NCBI GenBank assembly: GCA_964439025.1
Contig: CAYTMW010000001.1
Span: forward strand, 124,001 to 188,000
DNA length: 64,000 nucleotides
Direction: 5' to 3'
Source of the DNA: JABFSM01 sp964439025
GTDB taxonomy: Bacteria; Gemmatimonadota; Gemmatimonadetes; Gemmatimonadales; GWC2-71-9
In this document: in pieces, positions 1 through 8,162 of the stretch
How the letters are laid out: each line of letters starts with the position of its first letter
Position numbering within the stretch: position 1 is the stretch's first letter
Position numbers and translations under genes: made by a program
The notes under the pieces: generated by a model
What the model saw: only the letters and a program-made list of their open reading frames with translations
Told to the model about the DNA's origin: nothing
The model's database searches: none

Positions 1-1407
1 CGCCGGAAAGCCGATCGCGGGGCTTAGGCCACGGTTGTCGCCCCGGCCGTAGCGGTCTTCCGGCTTCGCCTTGGTCAGGACGCTGTCTCCGATCACCGTC
101 GGCTGGTGATTGAAGGTGGGGTATGCAACGGCATCGAGCCGCTGATCGGCCATGACCTTGAGTACCGCGAGCCGGAGCCTTTCCCGCTTCTGGATCACCG
201 TCAGATAGCCGGGATCATTGGTAGTCTTTCCCACCAGACTCATCATCCCGCGGGCCCGCCACGGATTCACCACCCCGGCGAGCAGGATCTCCTTGAACGT
301 CTTGACCGGCGCGTTAGGGTGCTCTTTCAGGTAATCGTCGGTGGCGCGTTCGGTTTCGTAGATGTTGTCGACGTCGCGAACGCTCGCCAGATCAGGGATG
401 ACCAGCGAGTCGAGGACGGTTGCGCCGAGCGACTCGAGTTTGCGCACGGCCTGATCGAAGACCGCTCGCACTTTGGCGTAGTCCTCCGACGCCTTGTCGG
501 TCGTGGTGTCCATCAGCTCGCGCACCACGCCGATCCGGACTCCGCGGAGCGCATCGATGCGGAGGGAGGCGGCGTAGCTGGCCAGCTGGTGACCCACGGC
601 GTACGCAGTGACCGGGTCGTTGGGATCGTATCCCGCGATCACGTCGAGGAGGAGTGCGGCATCCAGCACGGTGCGCGTGATCGGCCCCATGGTATCCTGG
701 GTGGGGTTGGCCGGCATCATCCCGAACCGGCTCACCAGCTGCAGGGTCGGTCGGAGCCCCACCAGGCTGTTCACCGCCGCCGGCCCGCGAATCGATCCGC
801 CGGTGTCCTCGCCGATCCCGATCAGGCCGAAGTTTGCCGCGACGCCCGCCGCCGAGCCCCCTGAGGAGCCGCTGGGATTGCGGGTCGGATCGTAGGCGTT
901 TCGCACCGCACCGAAGCCGGAGCCGACGTAGCGGGCCGCGAATTCACCCATCGTAGTCTTGGCGAGGATAATGGCACCCGCTGCCTCCAGCCGTATGACG
1001 ATGGTCGCGTCCCGCGCCGGGATGAAGCCCTTGAAGAGGGCGGAGCCGTAGGTGGTCGGCATGTCGCGGGTCTCGACCTGGTCCTTGAGCAGCACGGGGA
1101 TGCAGTGGAGCGGTCCGACCTTGGTCCCCGAGCGCATCACCGCGTCGAGAGAATCGGCCTCGGTGAGCGCCCGCGGGTTAACGTACTGGATGGCGTTGAG
1201 CGCCGGGCCGGCCTGGTCGTAGGCGGCGATGCGGTCGAGGTAGGCCTGAACGAGGGCGCGGCAGGTGAGTTTTCCCGAGGCGAACGCGGCGTGGATGGTA
1301 GTGATCGTTGCTTCGACCACCGCGAAGTTCTGTGCGGCGATCCGGCCGGGGAGAAGGAAGCCGAAGAGGAGCGCGGCGGTGGTGCTCCGCGTGGCCCGAT
1401 TGTTCAT
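1..1407 (-). CDS. Secreted amidase (amidase signature family), C-terminus beyond the window
   Basis: An uninterrupted frame of 469 codons runs from ATG at 1407 off the left edge. The first ~25 residues form a signal peptide ending near IAAQ, so the enzyme should act outside the cytoplasm. Amidase signature enzymes hydrolyse amide bonds with a Ser-cisSer-Lys triad. The Lys is seen in LLKDQVE, the cis-Ser in PSGSSGGSAAG and the nucleophile in DTGGSIRGPA. GGAG lies 8 nt upstream of the ATG. The substrate cannot be read from sequence; exported homologues are often annotated as glutamyl-tRNA amidotransferase A-like, but the signal peptide argues against that role. The gene diverges from the kinase at 1736. 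Confidence 0.9.
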   Translation of the reverse strand, partial: MNNRATRSTTAALLFGFLLPGRIAAQNFAVVEATITTIHAAFASGKLTCRALVQAYLDRIAAYDQAGPALNAIQYVNPRALTEADSLDAVMRSGTKVGPLHCIPVLLKDQVETRDMPTTYGSALFKGFIPARDATIVIRLEAAGAIILAKTTMGEFAARYVGSGFGAVRNAYDPTRNPSGSSGGSAAGVAANFGLIGIGEDTGGSIRGPAAVNSLVGLRPTLQLVSRFGMMPANPTQDTMGPITRTVLDAALLLDVIAGYDPNDPVTAYAVGHQLASYAASLRIDALRGVRIGVVRELMDTTTDKASEDYAKVRAVFDQAVRKLESLGATVLDSLVIPDLASVRDVDNIYETERATDDYLKEHPNAPVKTFKEILLAGVVNPWRARGMMSLVGKTTNDPGYLTVIQKRERLRLAVLKVMADQRLDAVAYPTFNHQPTVIGDSVLTKAKPEDRYGRGDNRGLSPAIGFPA

Positions 1408-1488
1408 CTGCCGCTCCAGGGGATGTGTTGGGGGAGGCACCTTAGAAGTTGCCGGTCCCAATATGCGTCCGGCCACTGGAGTCTGTAA

Positions 1489-1663
1489 GGGCGGAACTGC
1501 CCTGAGGCGGCGGATTACCAGGGGGGCGGCCGCGATGGCGAGGTCCCGGCGGGGGTCCACCGCGTCAACATCAGGCTCGACGGCGGCCCCTGGTCGGCGC
1601 CCCGGGGAGCTCGGCTGGAGCGGACCGAGTTCGGCGGCGCCGTGGGAATAGTCGTGGTTCCGT
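1489..1663 (+). pseudogene. Remnant of a carbohydrate-binding (CBM48/AMPK-type) protein C-terminus
   Basis: Between the amidase and the kinase, one frame that opens after a TAA at 1486 and ends at a TGA at 1661-1663 reads PAGVHRVNIRLDGGPW, then RTEFGGAVGIVVVP. That is the usual ending of glycogen-binding AMPK1/CBM48-type domains: a G-V-H turn, then D-G-x-W, then F-G-G-x-x-G-x-x-V-V. There is no start codon and no upstream part of the domain, so I read it as the tail of a lost gene. The match is from memory of the family; a chance resemblance is possible but the spacing of the conserved residues is good. Confidence 0.5.
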
Positions 1664-1710
1664 GACCCCCACGCAGACACCAGCCAGCGGACGGCTCACT
1701 CGCTTCGCTA

Positions 1711-1736
1711 TATATTGGCGCATCGGAGTGCGCCAA
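1711..1736 (+). promoter_or_regulatory. -10-like box and perfect palindrome at the kinase start codon
   Basis: TATATT at 1711-1716 resembles a -10 box. It overlaps a perfect 8-bp inverted repeat, TTGGCGCA at 1715-1722 and TGCGCCAA at 1729-1736, separated by TCGGAG. The last A of the right arm is the first base of the kinase ATG, and the GGAG in the loop is the only plausible ribosome binding site. As DNA it could be an operator; as RNA it would place the Shine-Dalgarno sequence in a hairpin loop. Confidence 0.45.
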
Positions 1737-4120
1737 TGACCGACCCGAGCACAGTACTCCAGGCCGCGCTGGTCGACCGGTACCGGATCGAGCGGGAGGT
1801 CGGCCGGGGTGGTATGGCCACGGTCTATCTCGCCGAAGACCTGAAGCACCATCGCGCCGTAGCGCTCAAGGTGCTTCACCCCGAGCTCGCCCTCGCTTTT
1901 GGGACCGAGCGATTCCTGCGCGAGATCGAAACCGTCGCTCACCTCACCCACCCGCACATCCTGCCGCTGCACGACTCGGGCGAGGCCGGCGGCCTTCTCT
2001 ACTACGTGATGCCCTACATCGAGGGCGAGTCGCTCCGCAGCCGGTTGCTGCGCGAGACGCAGCTTCCCGTGGAGGAAGCGCTCGCCATCACGCGCGAGGT
2101 CGCGAGCGCGCTGGACTATGCCCACCGCCACAACGTGGTGCACCGGGACCTGAAGCCTGAAAACATTCTTCTCAGTGACGGCCATGCTCTCGTGGCGGAC
2201 TTCGGGATCGCGCGCCCCGTCCTGAGGACTGGGCAACAGAGCCTCACCGGAACGGGGATGGCCATCGGCACACCGGCGTACATGAGCCCCGAGCAGGCTG
2301 CTGCAAGCGAATCAATCGACGGCCGGAGCGACATATATGTGCTCGGATGCGTGCTGTACGAGATGCTCGCAGGCGAGCCTCCCTTCACGGGACCCACCCC
2401 ACAAGCCACCATCGCGAAGCAACTCGTCGGGACGATTCCACCGCTGCGCGTAGTACGCCCTAATGTGAGTGTCCTCGTCGAGGAAGCAGTCAGCAGAGCC
2501 TTGGCTCGGGTGCCAGCCGACCGGTTTCAAACCGCTCGCGCGTTCGCCGAATCGCTCGGCGCGCCGCAGTCTGGCTCGGCAACGCCCCGCGCCGATAGGC
2601 CGGTGAACCGCCGCGGGTTGACGTACGCGGCGGCCGGGCTTGTCTTTGTGATGGCTGTTGCAGGCCTCTTCCGCGCCGTTCGCGATGGTCCCGGTGATGC
2701 CACCGGTTCGGCGCGCCCGAACCCGGCGGGCGCGACGACAGAGCTCAAGTCAATCGCCGTTCTCCCGTTCGCAAACGTGAGCTCGGTGGGGGGAAGCGAG
2801 TACTTCTCCGACGGCCTGACCGAGGAGCTGATAAACACCCTGGCCAGGGTGCAAGGGTTGCGCGTCGCCGCCCGCACCTCGTCGTTCGCCTTCAAGGGAA
2901 AGAACCTGCAAATCGATGAGATCGCGAGGCAGCTCAAGGTGGAGGCGGTCCTCGAAGGGAGCGTGCGCCAGGCCGGCGACAGCCTTCGGATCTCAGCGCA
3001 GCTCGTGAACGCGCAGGATGGTTTTCCTCTCTGGTCTCAGTCGTACGATAGAAGGAGCGAGGATGTCTTTGCCGTGCAGGAGGAGATCGCCCGCGCGATC
3101 GTCGCCTCGCTGAAGCTGCGACTGCCGGGCGGTGCAAATGCGGCGTTACTTCGTGGCGGGACGGCTGATGCTGCGGCGCATGATCTGTATTTGCGCGGCC
3201 GGCATGCGTGGAACAAGCGAACGCCCGATGGATTCCAGCAAGCAGTCCGGCACTTCCAGCAGGCGATCGAGCGCGACTCCCTGTACGCCGCGGCCTACTC
3301 GGGTTTGGCGGATACCTACCTCAGTCTCTACGACTACGAGCTCATTGCGCCGAAGGAGGCGACGGCCAAGGCCAGCATGGCTGCGGCCCGCGCGCTGAAG
3401 ATCGACCCCACGCTTGCCGAGGCACGCAATTCGCTGGCTCACCTGCACCTGCACGAATGGAAATGGGCGGCTGCGGAGAGTGAATTCAAGCGCGCCATCG
3501 AGCTCGATCCGGGCTACGCACCCTCCTACCATTGGTACGCATTGAGTCTGACGACCGTGGGTCGCCTGGAGGAGGCGGTCGCGGCGATGACAACCGCTCA
3601 ACAGTTGGACCCGCTTTCCCTGCGCATGAATGCCGATCTTGGCATGGCCCTCCTGGCAGCGGCTCAGTACGACCAAGCGATCGCGCAGGAGCGACGGACG
3701 CTCGAGCTGGATCCCAACTTCCCCACGGCGTACTGGATAGCGGGCATGGCGTACGAACAGAAAGGAATGTACGCCGATGCCAGGCGCGAGTTCGAGCGGG
3801 CAATCGCCTTGCGGCCGGGCAATCCCAACTATTTGGCCTCACTCGCCAGCGTGCACGCACTCGACGGACGGGAAGCGGAGTCGCGCGCGATTCTGCGTGA
3901 CCTGGAGGCGCAGGCAGCAAAGCGGGCCGCGTCACCCTTCTTCGTGGCACTCGTGCATACCGCGCTGGGCGACAAGGACGCTGCCTTCCGATGGCTGGAG
4001 CGGGCGTACCAAGAGCGCTCCGGCTCAATCCGCTACCTCAAGATGGAGCGGCGGCTGGATCGGCTTCGCTCCGATCCACGGTACGCGGACCTGATGCGCC
4101 GCGTCGGGCTGCCGCAATGA
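1736..4120 (+). CDS. Membrane Ser/Thr protein kinase with TolB-like and TPR domains
   Basis: This 794-residue protein has an N-terminal Hanks-type kinase (about 15-280) with the glycine loop GRGGMATVY, the ATP lysine in VALKVL, the catalytic HRDLKPEN, the DFG motif and GTPAYMSPEQ. One transmembrane segment follows near residues 295-312, so the kinase is cytoplasmic and the rest is periplasmic. Next comes a TolB-like/adenylate-cyclase-associated domain (SIAVLPFANVS to LWSQSYDR), then about eight TPR units to the C-terminus. This architecture is abundant in Gemmatimonadota and is the best taxonomic clue here. I chose ATG 1736 over TTG 1715 because of GGAG in the preceding hairpin loop. Substrates and ligand are unknown. 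Confidence 0.93.
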   Translation: MTDPSTVLQAALVDRYRIEREVGRGGMATVYLAEDLKHHRAVALKVLHPELALAFGTERFLREIETVAHLTHPHILPLHDSGEAGGLLYYVMPYIEGESLRSRLLRETQLPVEEALAITREVASALDYAHRHNVVHRDLKPENILLSDGHALVADFGIARPVLRTGQQSLTGTGMAIGTPAYMSPEQAAASESIDGRSDIYVLGCVLYEMLAGEPPFTGPTPQATIAKQLVGTIPPLRVVRPNVSVLVEEAVSRALARVPADRFQTARAFAESLGAPQSGSATPRADRPVNRRGLTYAAAGLVFVMAVAGLFRAVRDGPGDATGSARPNPAGATTELKSIAVLPFANVSSVGGSEYFSDGLTEELINTLARVQGLRVAARTSSFAFKGKNLQIDEIARQLKVEAVLEGSVRQAGDSLRISAQLVNAQDGFPLWSQSYDRRSEDVFAVQEEIARAIVASLKLRLPGGANAALLRGGTADAAAHDLYLRGRHAWNKRTPDGFQQAVRHFQQAIERDSLYAAAYSGLADTYLSLYDYELIAPKEATAKASMAAARALKIDPTLAEARNSLAHLHLHEWKWAAAESEFKRAIELDPGYAPSYHWYALSLTTVGRLEEAVAAMTTAQQLDPLSLRMNADLGMALLAAAQYDQAIAQERRTLELDPNFPTAYWIAGMAYEQKGMYADARREFERAIALRPGNPNYLASLASVHALDGREAESRAILRDLEAQAAKRAASPFFVALVHTALGDKDAAFRWLERAYQERSGSIRYLKMERRLDRLRSDPRYADLMRRVGLPQ

Positions 4121-4131
4121 GAGCGCTGCAG

Positions 4132-4517
4132 ATGGCCGTACGACCTTCCCCACTCGCAAAGGTACCTTTCGGGAGATTCTCCTGGCGGGAACCCACGTCC
4201 TCATGTCGGCGCGCACCCCTTCCTGGAAGCCGTCGCGCAGGCGCTCTTTGATCGCAGGGTGGCTCCACCCGCCGGGCAAGCCCTCGGTGTCGCGCGCGGA
4301 GCACCTGTTTCAAGTGCAAGTGGCGATGCTGTTCCTCCAGGGAACCCGAGACGAATTCGCCCGGCTCGAGCTCATCACCGGCGTCTGCAAGAAGCTCGGG
4401 CCGAGCGCCACGCTGCACCTGATTGACGACGCCGATCACCCCTTCAAGGTCCCCAAGCGATCCGGCCGCACCCCGGAGCAGGTGATGGCCCCCCTTGCGG
4501 ACACGATCGCGCAGTAG
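4132..4517 (+). pseudogene. Alpha/beta hydrolase (KANL3/Tex30-type) with internal deletion
   Basis: Two pieces of one family lie in different frames. From 4211 one frame reads AHPFLEAVAQALFDRRVA, the strand-helix unit near the family's N-terminus. From about 4259 the frame ending at the TAG 4515-4517 reads LHPPGKPSVSRAEHLF, then LFLQGTRDEFARLE and DDADHPFKVPKRSGRT, which is the C-terminal half with the acid (D of GTRDEF) and histidine (DHPF). The section between them, including the nucleophile motif (G-x-S-M-G-G-R in relatives), is missing, and the junction changes frame. The product would be inactive. It sits 11 bases after the kinase stop with no convincing ribosome site. Confidence 0.65.
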
Positions 4518-4558
4518 GGGATGGGCCCTCATAGCGGACACGCTACGGAGGAAGGAAA

Positions 4559-5047
4559 ATGACCCAAGCGGAGTCGAGGAACAGCGCGGCCGAGCCGGCT
4601 GAAGCTCTGGCGGCTGCGATCAAGAAGAACGACACGACAGCGGCTCGGCATGGCATGCTGGACCGGTTGCGCGAGCTGGTGGCGACCGATGCAACGCAGG
4701 GGCACTTGCGAGGCGGCGACGGGCAGACACCGCTGCACGTCGCCAGGACCGTCGAAGTTGCAGCGTTGCTTCTGGATCACGGCGCGGACATCAACGCGCA
4801 CAATGTCGATCACGAATCCACTCCGGCGCAGTACCTGGTGCGGGACCATCCGGACGTGGCGAGGTATCTGGTGAGCCGCGGATGCCGTACCGACATTCTG
4901 TTCGCGGCCGCACTGGGCAATCTGACGCTGGTCCGCAAGCACCTGGATCTCGATCCGGCATCGATCCGGATGAGCGTCTCCGAGGAGCACTTCCCCAAGC
5001 GGGACGAGCGCGCCGGCGGGAGGAGGGGAATTATCCTGGGACGCTAG
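4559..5047 (+). CDS. Ankyrin-repeat protein, probably C-terminally truncated
   Basis: The frame encodes 162 residues. GQTPLHVARTVEVAALLLDH is one clear ankyrin repeat and HESTPAQYLVRDHPDVARYL a second; AAALGNLTLVRKHL starts a third. Ankyrin repeats bind partner proteins and do not predict an enzyme activity. The repeat breaks off at FPKRDERAGG, where relatives I know carry on with an I/V-Y-x-W stretch and further repeats. The last nine residues look like frame-shifted filler before the repeat cluster at 5054. AAGGAAA precedes the ATG. It may be a recently shortened gene, fitting the damaged neighbour upstream. Confidence 0.6.
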   Translation: MTQAESRNSAAEPAEALAAAIKKNDTTAARHGMLDRLRELVATDATQGHLRGGDGQTPLHVARTVEVAALLLDHGADINAHNVDHESTPAQYLVRDHPDVARYLVSRGCRTDILFAAALGNLTLVRKHLDLDPASIRMSVSEEHFPKRDERAGGRRGIILGR

Positions 5048-5053
5048 CGGAAT

Positions 5054-5113
5054 TGTCACGCTGAGTGCAGCGAGCCGGCTGAGTTCGGCCCCTTCGCTGC
5101 GCTCAGAGTGACA
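5054..5113. repeat. Inverted pair of the CACCCTGAGCG-type short repeat
   Basis: GTCACGCTGAGTGCAGCGAG is followed after about 18 bases by CCCTTCGCTGCGCTCAGAGTGAC, its approximate reverse complement. Together they can form a hairpin between the convergent ankyrin and glnA genes. The same motif recurs near 6866, 7020, 46336 and 52032 and, inside genes, near 20080, 20928 and 47817. Confidence 0.7.
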
Positions 5114-5117
5114 ACCG

Positions 5118-5263
5118 CGTGATTCACCCGGGCGATAAGTGGGGCTCGCCATAGGGGACGTCGGGCCGCGGGGGCTCCGCGCCGGGTTCGGAGTTCCGTT
5201 GGCCCGCAGGCCCCGTGGGCGAGTCCCACTCGAGCCCGGGGGTGAGACTTCGCGGATAAGGCG
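5118..5263 (+). repeat. Long palindromic repeat family A, copy 1
   Basis: A ~140-bp element with imperfect inverted arms. The left arm carries GTGGGGCTCGCCATAGGGGA and the right arm GCCCCGTGGGCGAGTCCCAC. It lies between the convergent ankyrin and glnA genes. Near-identical arms occur at 60810-60925 (opposite orientation) and 62658-62792. No frame in it resembles a protein. Confidence 0.75.
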
Positions 5264-5278
5264 AAGGGAGACAAGAGT

Positions 5279-6715
5279 CTAGAACTTGGACCAGAGGTAC
5301 TGGTTCGTCACCTCATGATGAAACTGAATCTCCGGAATCTTGATCAGCCCTCCCAGCGCCTTGGGGCAGCGATCCGCGGAGGCCAGCTTCAAGTCCGAAT
5401 AGCGCTTGTGGACCGTTTCTCCCAGGAGATCCGCGGCGAACCGGCTGCCCTTGAAGAGCCGAATGCCGTCGTAGATGTTGTCCGGGAGGAACTTGGTCCG
5501 GTCCCGCCGCTTCTCGCCGTTGGAGCTCTCGATTGGCCCCTCGAAGCCCGTCCGGAACATCGTGTAGATCGCCAGATAGGGATTGGCATCCGGCGCGATC
5601 GAGCGAACCTCGATGCGGGCCGTCTTGTCGTTGCCGATCGGAATGCGAATCATCGAGCCGCGGTCCACCGCCGACGCCTTGATCTGGTTCGGCGCCTCGA
5701 AGTGGGGATCGAGCCGGCGATAGGCGTTCACACTCGGATTGAATAGCAGGCAGACGTCCTGTCCGCTGGTCAGGATCCGGTCGATGAACTTCCAGCCCAG
5801 CTTGCTGAGCTTGTCGGGCCCCTTGGGATCCCAGAAGAGATTCTTTCCCTTCTGGCTCACCGAGAGATTGGTGTGCATGCCGCTGCCGTTGACGCCGGTG
5901 ACCGGCTTCGGCAGGAAGCTCGCCGTCATGTCGAACCGGGCGGCCACCTGACGGCAGATCAGCTTGTAGAGCAGCACCTGGTCTGCGGCGATGCTGGCCT
6001 CGGTGTAGGAGTAATTCATCTCGAACTGCGAAGGCGCCACCTCGGGGTGATCCTTCTCGTTGGCGAAGCCCATCGCCCGCTGCACTTCGGCCGCGGTGTC
6101 GATGAAGAGGCGGAGCGCGTCACCGGGGAGCGAATGGTAGTAGCCGCCGGTGCTGGGGAACTCGAAACAGCCGGTCTCGTAGTAGCGCCGCTCGGCGTCC
6201 CGGCCCTTGAACAGGAATCCCTCGATCTCGTTGGCCGCGTTACAGGTGTAGCCGTCTTTCTGGTAGAGCCGGTCGAGGTAACTCTTGAGCTTGGCACGGA
6301 TGTCCGCCACGTAAGGCGATCCGTCCTTTTCCAGCACGTCCGCAAAGACCAGCACCTTCCCGGCGCCGAACACATCGGCCGGGAGCCAGTAGGTAGCCGG
6401 CCAGTCAATCGCGAGCCGGAGATCGGATTCGGCCTGCTGCGAAAATCCGCGGATGGAAGAGCCGTCGAAGGTGAGATTATCGGCCGACTTGAGCAGAAAC
6501 TTCTTGTCGTAGTCCAGCATGTGCAGCCGGCCTTCGAGGTCGGTGAAGCACACCGTCACCGCCTTGATCCGCTTCTCGTCGGTCAGGTACTTCATCCGCT
6601 TCTCGCGGATCTTGTCGACGCCGGTTCGGCTCAGGCGCTCGGCCTTGGCCTCGAGATTCATTTCCTCGAGCCGGTCGTAGGGAATTTCCAGGAAATCTCT
6701 GAGATCATCAAGCAT
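5279..6715 (-). CDS. glnA: Glutamine synthetase, type I
   Basis: Makes glutamine from glutamate, ammonia and ATP in the cytoplasm; it is the entry point of ammonia assimilation. The protein has 478 residues, near the usual 440-475 of GSI, with about 35 extra at the N-terminus. The beta-grasp part has TFDGSSIRGF, and the catalytic part has NEIEGFLF, the ATP-site GVNGSGMHTN, NPSVNAYRRL and IEVRSIAPDANPYLA. The region aligning with the adenylylation site reads NIYDGIRL rather than NLYDLP, so control by adenylylation is doubtful. It stands alone, with an AT-rich promoter region upstream. Stop TAG at 5279-5281 faces repeat A copy 1. Confidence 0.95.
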   Translation of the reverse strand: MLDDLRDFLEIPYDRLEEMNLEAKAERLSRTGVDKIREKRMKYLTDEKRIKAVTVCFTDLEGRLHMLDYDKKFLLKSADNLTFDGSSIRGFSQQAESDLRLAIDWPATYWLPADVFGAGKVLVFADVLEKDGSPYVADIRAKLKSYLDRLYQKDGYTCNAANEIEGFLFKGRDAERRYYETGCFEFPSTGGYYHSLPGDALRLFIDTAAEVQRAMGFANEKDHPEVAPSQFEMNYSYTEASIAADQVLLYKLICRQVAARFDMTASFLPKPVTGVNGSGMHTNLSVSQKGKNLFWDPKGPDKLSKLGWKFIDRILTSGQDVCLLFNPSVNAYRRLDPHFEAPNQIKASAVDRGSMIRIPIGNDKTARIEVRSIAPDANPYLAIYTMFRTGFEGPIESSNGEKRRDRTKFLPDNIYDGIRLFKGSRFAADLLGETVHKRYSDLKLASADRCPKALGGLIKIPEIQFHHEVTNQYLWSKF

Positions 6716-6900
6716 CGGGGGCAGCTCCGCGGTGACTCGTGGACTAAGTCGGGGAGGCGGAACCTTACTATGGATAGATTAAAAATGCAAGCCGTTAGTG
6801 TTAATTACATCAAAATTAGCATAAGTGAGGCAATATTTAGCATCCAGCTAGGGGGCGGCCATCTCAGGGTGACAGTAGCTTCGCTGAGGGTTACAAGCGG
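6716..6900 (-). promoter_or_regulatory. AT-rich upstream region of glnA
   Basis: The stretch from about 6765 to 6850 is far more AT-rich than its surroundings and lies just upstream of glnA, with TAAAAATGCAAGC and ATTACATCAAAATTAGC on the top strand. It is the most likely place for the glnA promoter and for regulator binding. I could not fix a -35/-10 pair with proper spacing, and no sigma-54 pair (GG-N10-GC) is present. The glnA leader would be roughly 60 or more bases. Confidence 0.4.
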
Positions 6901-6907
6901 GGATTGT

Positions 6908-7042
6908 CAGCGGGCACGGGGGGCGGGCTGACGACGGGGGCGCTAGTGAGCGCAGCGAACTCGAGCGCCTCCGGAGGCCAGCCCGCCTCCGAGCCCGCGG
7001 AGAGCCGTGGGGCTCCGCCGCTTCGCTACGCTCAGGGTGACC
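6908..7042 (+). repeat. Palindromic repeat family B, copy 1, with adjoining short repeat
   Basis: The core is CAGCGGG, GGCGGGCTGACGACGGGGGC, GCTAGTGAGCG, GCGAACTCGAGCGCC and GGCCAGCCCGCC, closing with GAGCCCGCGGAGAG; the GGCGGGCTG and CAGCCCGCC arms are complementary. It is followed by CGCTTCGCTACGCTCAGGGT, a short-repeat copy. It lies just beyond the 3' end of the efflux adaptor gene at 7032. Other copies are at 46227 (reverse), 50131 (partial, reverse) and 52151. Confidence 0.75.
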
Positions 7043-8162
7043 GCTGGGGAGCGGCGGGGCGGTCGCCGGCCGGGCGGCGCGGGTCCCGGTCCACGACCGT
7101 CGGCCGGACCTCGCTGCCCGGCTGGAGCCGGTCGGTGCCGCCGACGACCACCTGCTCACCCAGCTCCAGGCCCTTCTGGATTTCGACGTACCCCGGAGTC
7201 CTGACGCCGAGCACGACTTCGCGTCTTTGCGCCTTCGCGTCCTGGACGACCCAAACGTACATCGCGCCCGCGAAGGGGCTGACGGCATCCTCCGGAATGA
7301 CCAGTGCCGCGGGGCGGATGGCGGTCTCCAGCCGCGCCTCGATGAACATGCCCGACGCCAGCTCGCGTCTCGGGTTTGGCGCCAGCGCCTTGATGGTGAT
7401 GGTGCGGCTGGGGAGCTGCACCCGGGGATCGACGAAATCAACCCTGCCGGTAAAGTCGCGGCCCGGGAGCGCCGCCACGCGGAACAGCACCCGCTGCCCG
7501 AGTTTGAGCTGCTCGGCGTAGCGCTCCGGCACCTGGAAGGCCGCGCGTTGGGGATTAACCGTCTGTAGTGTGATCAACCTCGTAGAGTTGTTGACGTTGT
7601 CACCCAGGCTGGCGAGGCGCTGCCCGGTGACACCGGAAAACGGCGCGCGTACGACGGTGCGGGCCAGGCGGAGCTCCAGCAGGTCGAGCGACGCCTGGGT
7701 GCTCCGCATCTGGGCTTCGGCGCGCTCCACGTCGGCCGGCGCGGCCGCCTTGTCGGCAAGGAGGGCGCGGGTCCGGGTCAGTGCCTGCTGGGCCAGATCG
7801 CGGTCGGCCTTGCCGCGGTCGACCTGCGCCTTGAGCTCGGCGTCATCGACCCGGAAGAGCGGCATCCCCTGGGTGACGAAGGCGCCTTCGCGCACCATGA
7901 TCTCCACCAGCCGTCCGTCCACTTCCGGCCGGAGCTCGATCGACTGCAGCGGCTCGATCTGTCCCGTGGCGGTAATGGCATCGATGACGGTATCGGACCG
8001 GACCAGCACGACCTCGACCGGTACGGGACCGCTGCCGGCGCGCCCGCCGCCCGGTTGCGCGCCCGCTCCGCCGGTGCCGGCGGCTCCGGCAGCCGGCGCA
8101 CCCGAGGAGCTTCCACAGGCGCCCGCAAGCACCGCCAGCATCACTACCCCGAGTCCCCTCAC
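7032..8162 (-). CDS. RND efflux periplasmic adaptor (membrane fusion) lipoprotein
   Basis: The protein of 376 residues joins the inner-membrane RND pump to the outer-membrane channel in a tripartite efflux system. A lipoprotein signal ends in LAGAC (Cys 16), followed by a Gly/Ala-rich linker. The biotinyl-lipoyl halves are VDGRLVEIMVREGAFVTQG and VRAPFSGVTGQRLASLGDNV, flanking an alpha-helical hairpin (about 115-165), then a beta-barrel part. It is the last gene of the operon; its ATG overlaps the upstream TolC-like gene by 4 bases. Repeat B copy 1 overlaps its last codons, so the Arg/Pro/Ala-rich C-terminus may be partly repeat-derived. Substrate unknown. Confidence 0.9.
   Translation of the reverse strand: MRGLGVVMLAVLAGACGSSSGAPAAGAAGTGGAGAQPGGGRAGSGPVPVEVVLVRSDTVIDAITATGQIEPLQSIELRPEVDGRLVEIMVREGAFVTQGMPLFRVDDAELKAQVDRGKADRDLAQQALTRTRALLADKAAAPADVERAEAQMRSTQASLDLLELRLARTVVRAPFSGVTGQRLASLGDNVNNSTRLITLQTVNPQRAAFQVPERYAEQLKLGQRVLFRVAALPGRDFTGRVDFVDPRVQLPSRTITIKALAPNPRRELASGMFIEARLETAIRPAALVIPEDAVSPFAGAMYVWVVQDAKAQRREVVLGVRTPGYVEIQKGLELGEQVVVGGTDRLQPGSEVRPTVVDRDPRRPAGDRPAAPQRSP

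Noticed and set aside
6780..6850. Sigma-54 promoter for glnA
   Set aside because: A TTGCAT-like -12 element is present on the bottom strand, but the GG-N10-GC spacing fails.
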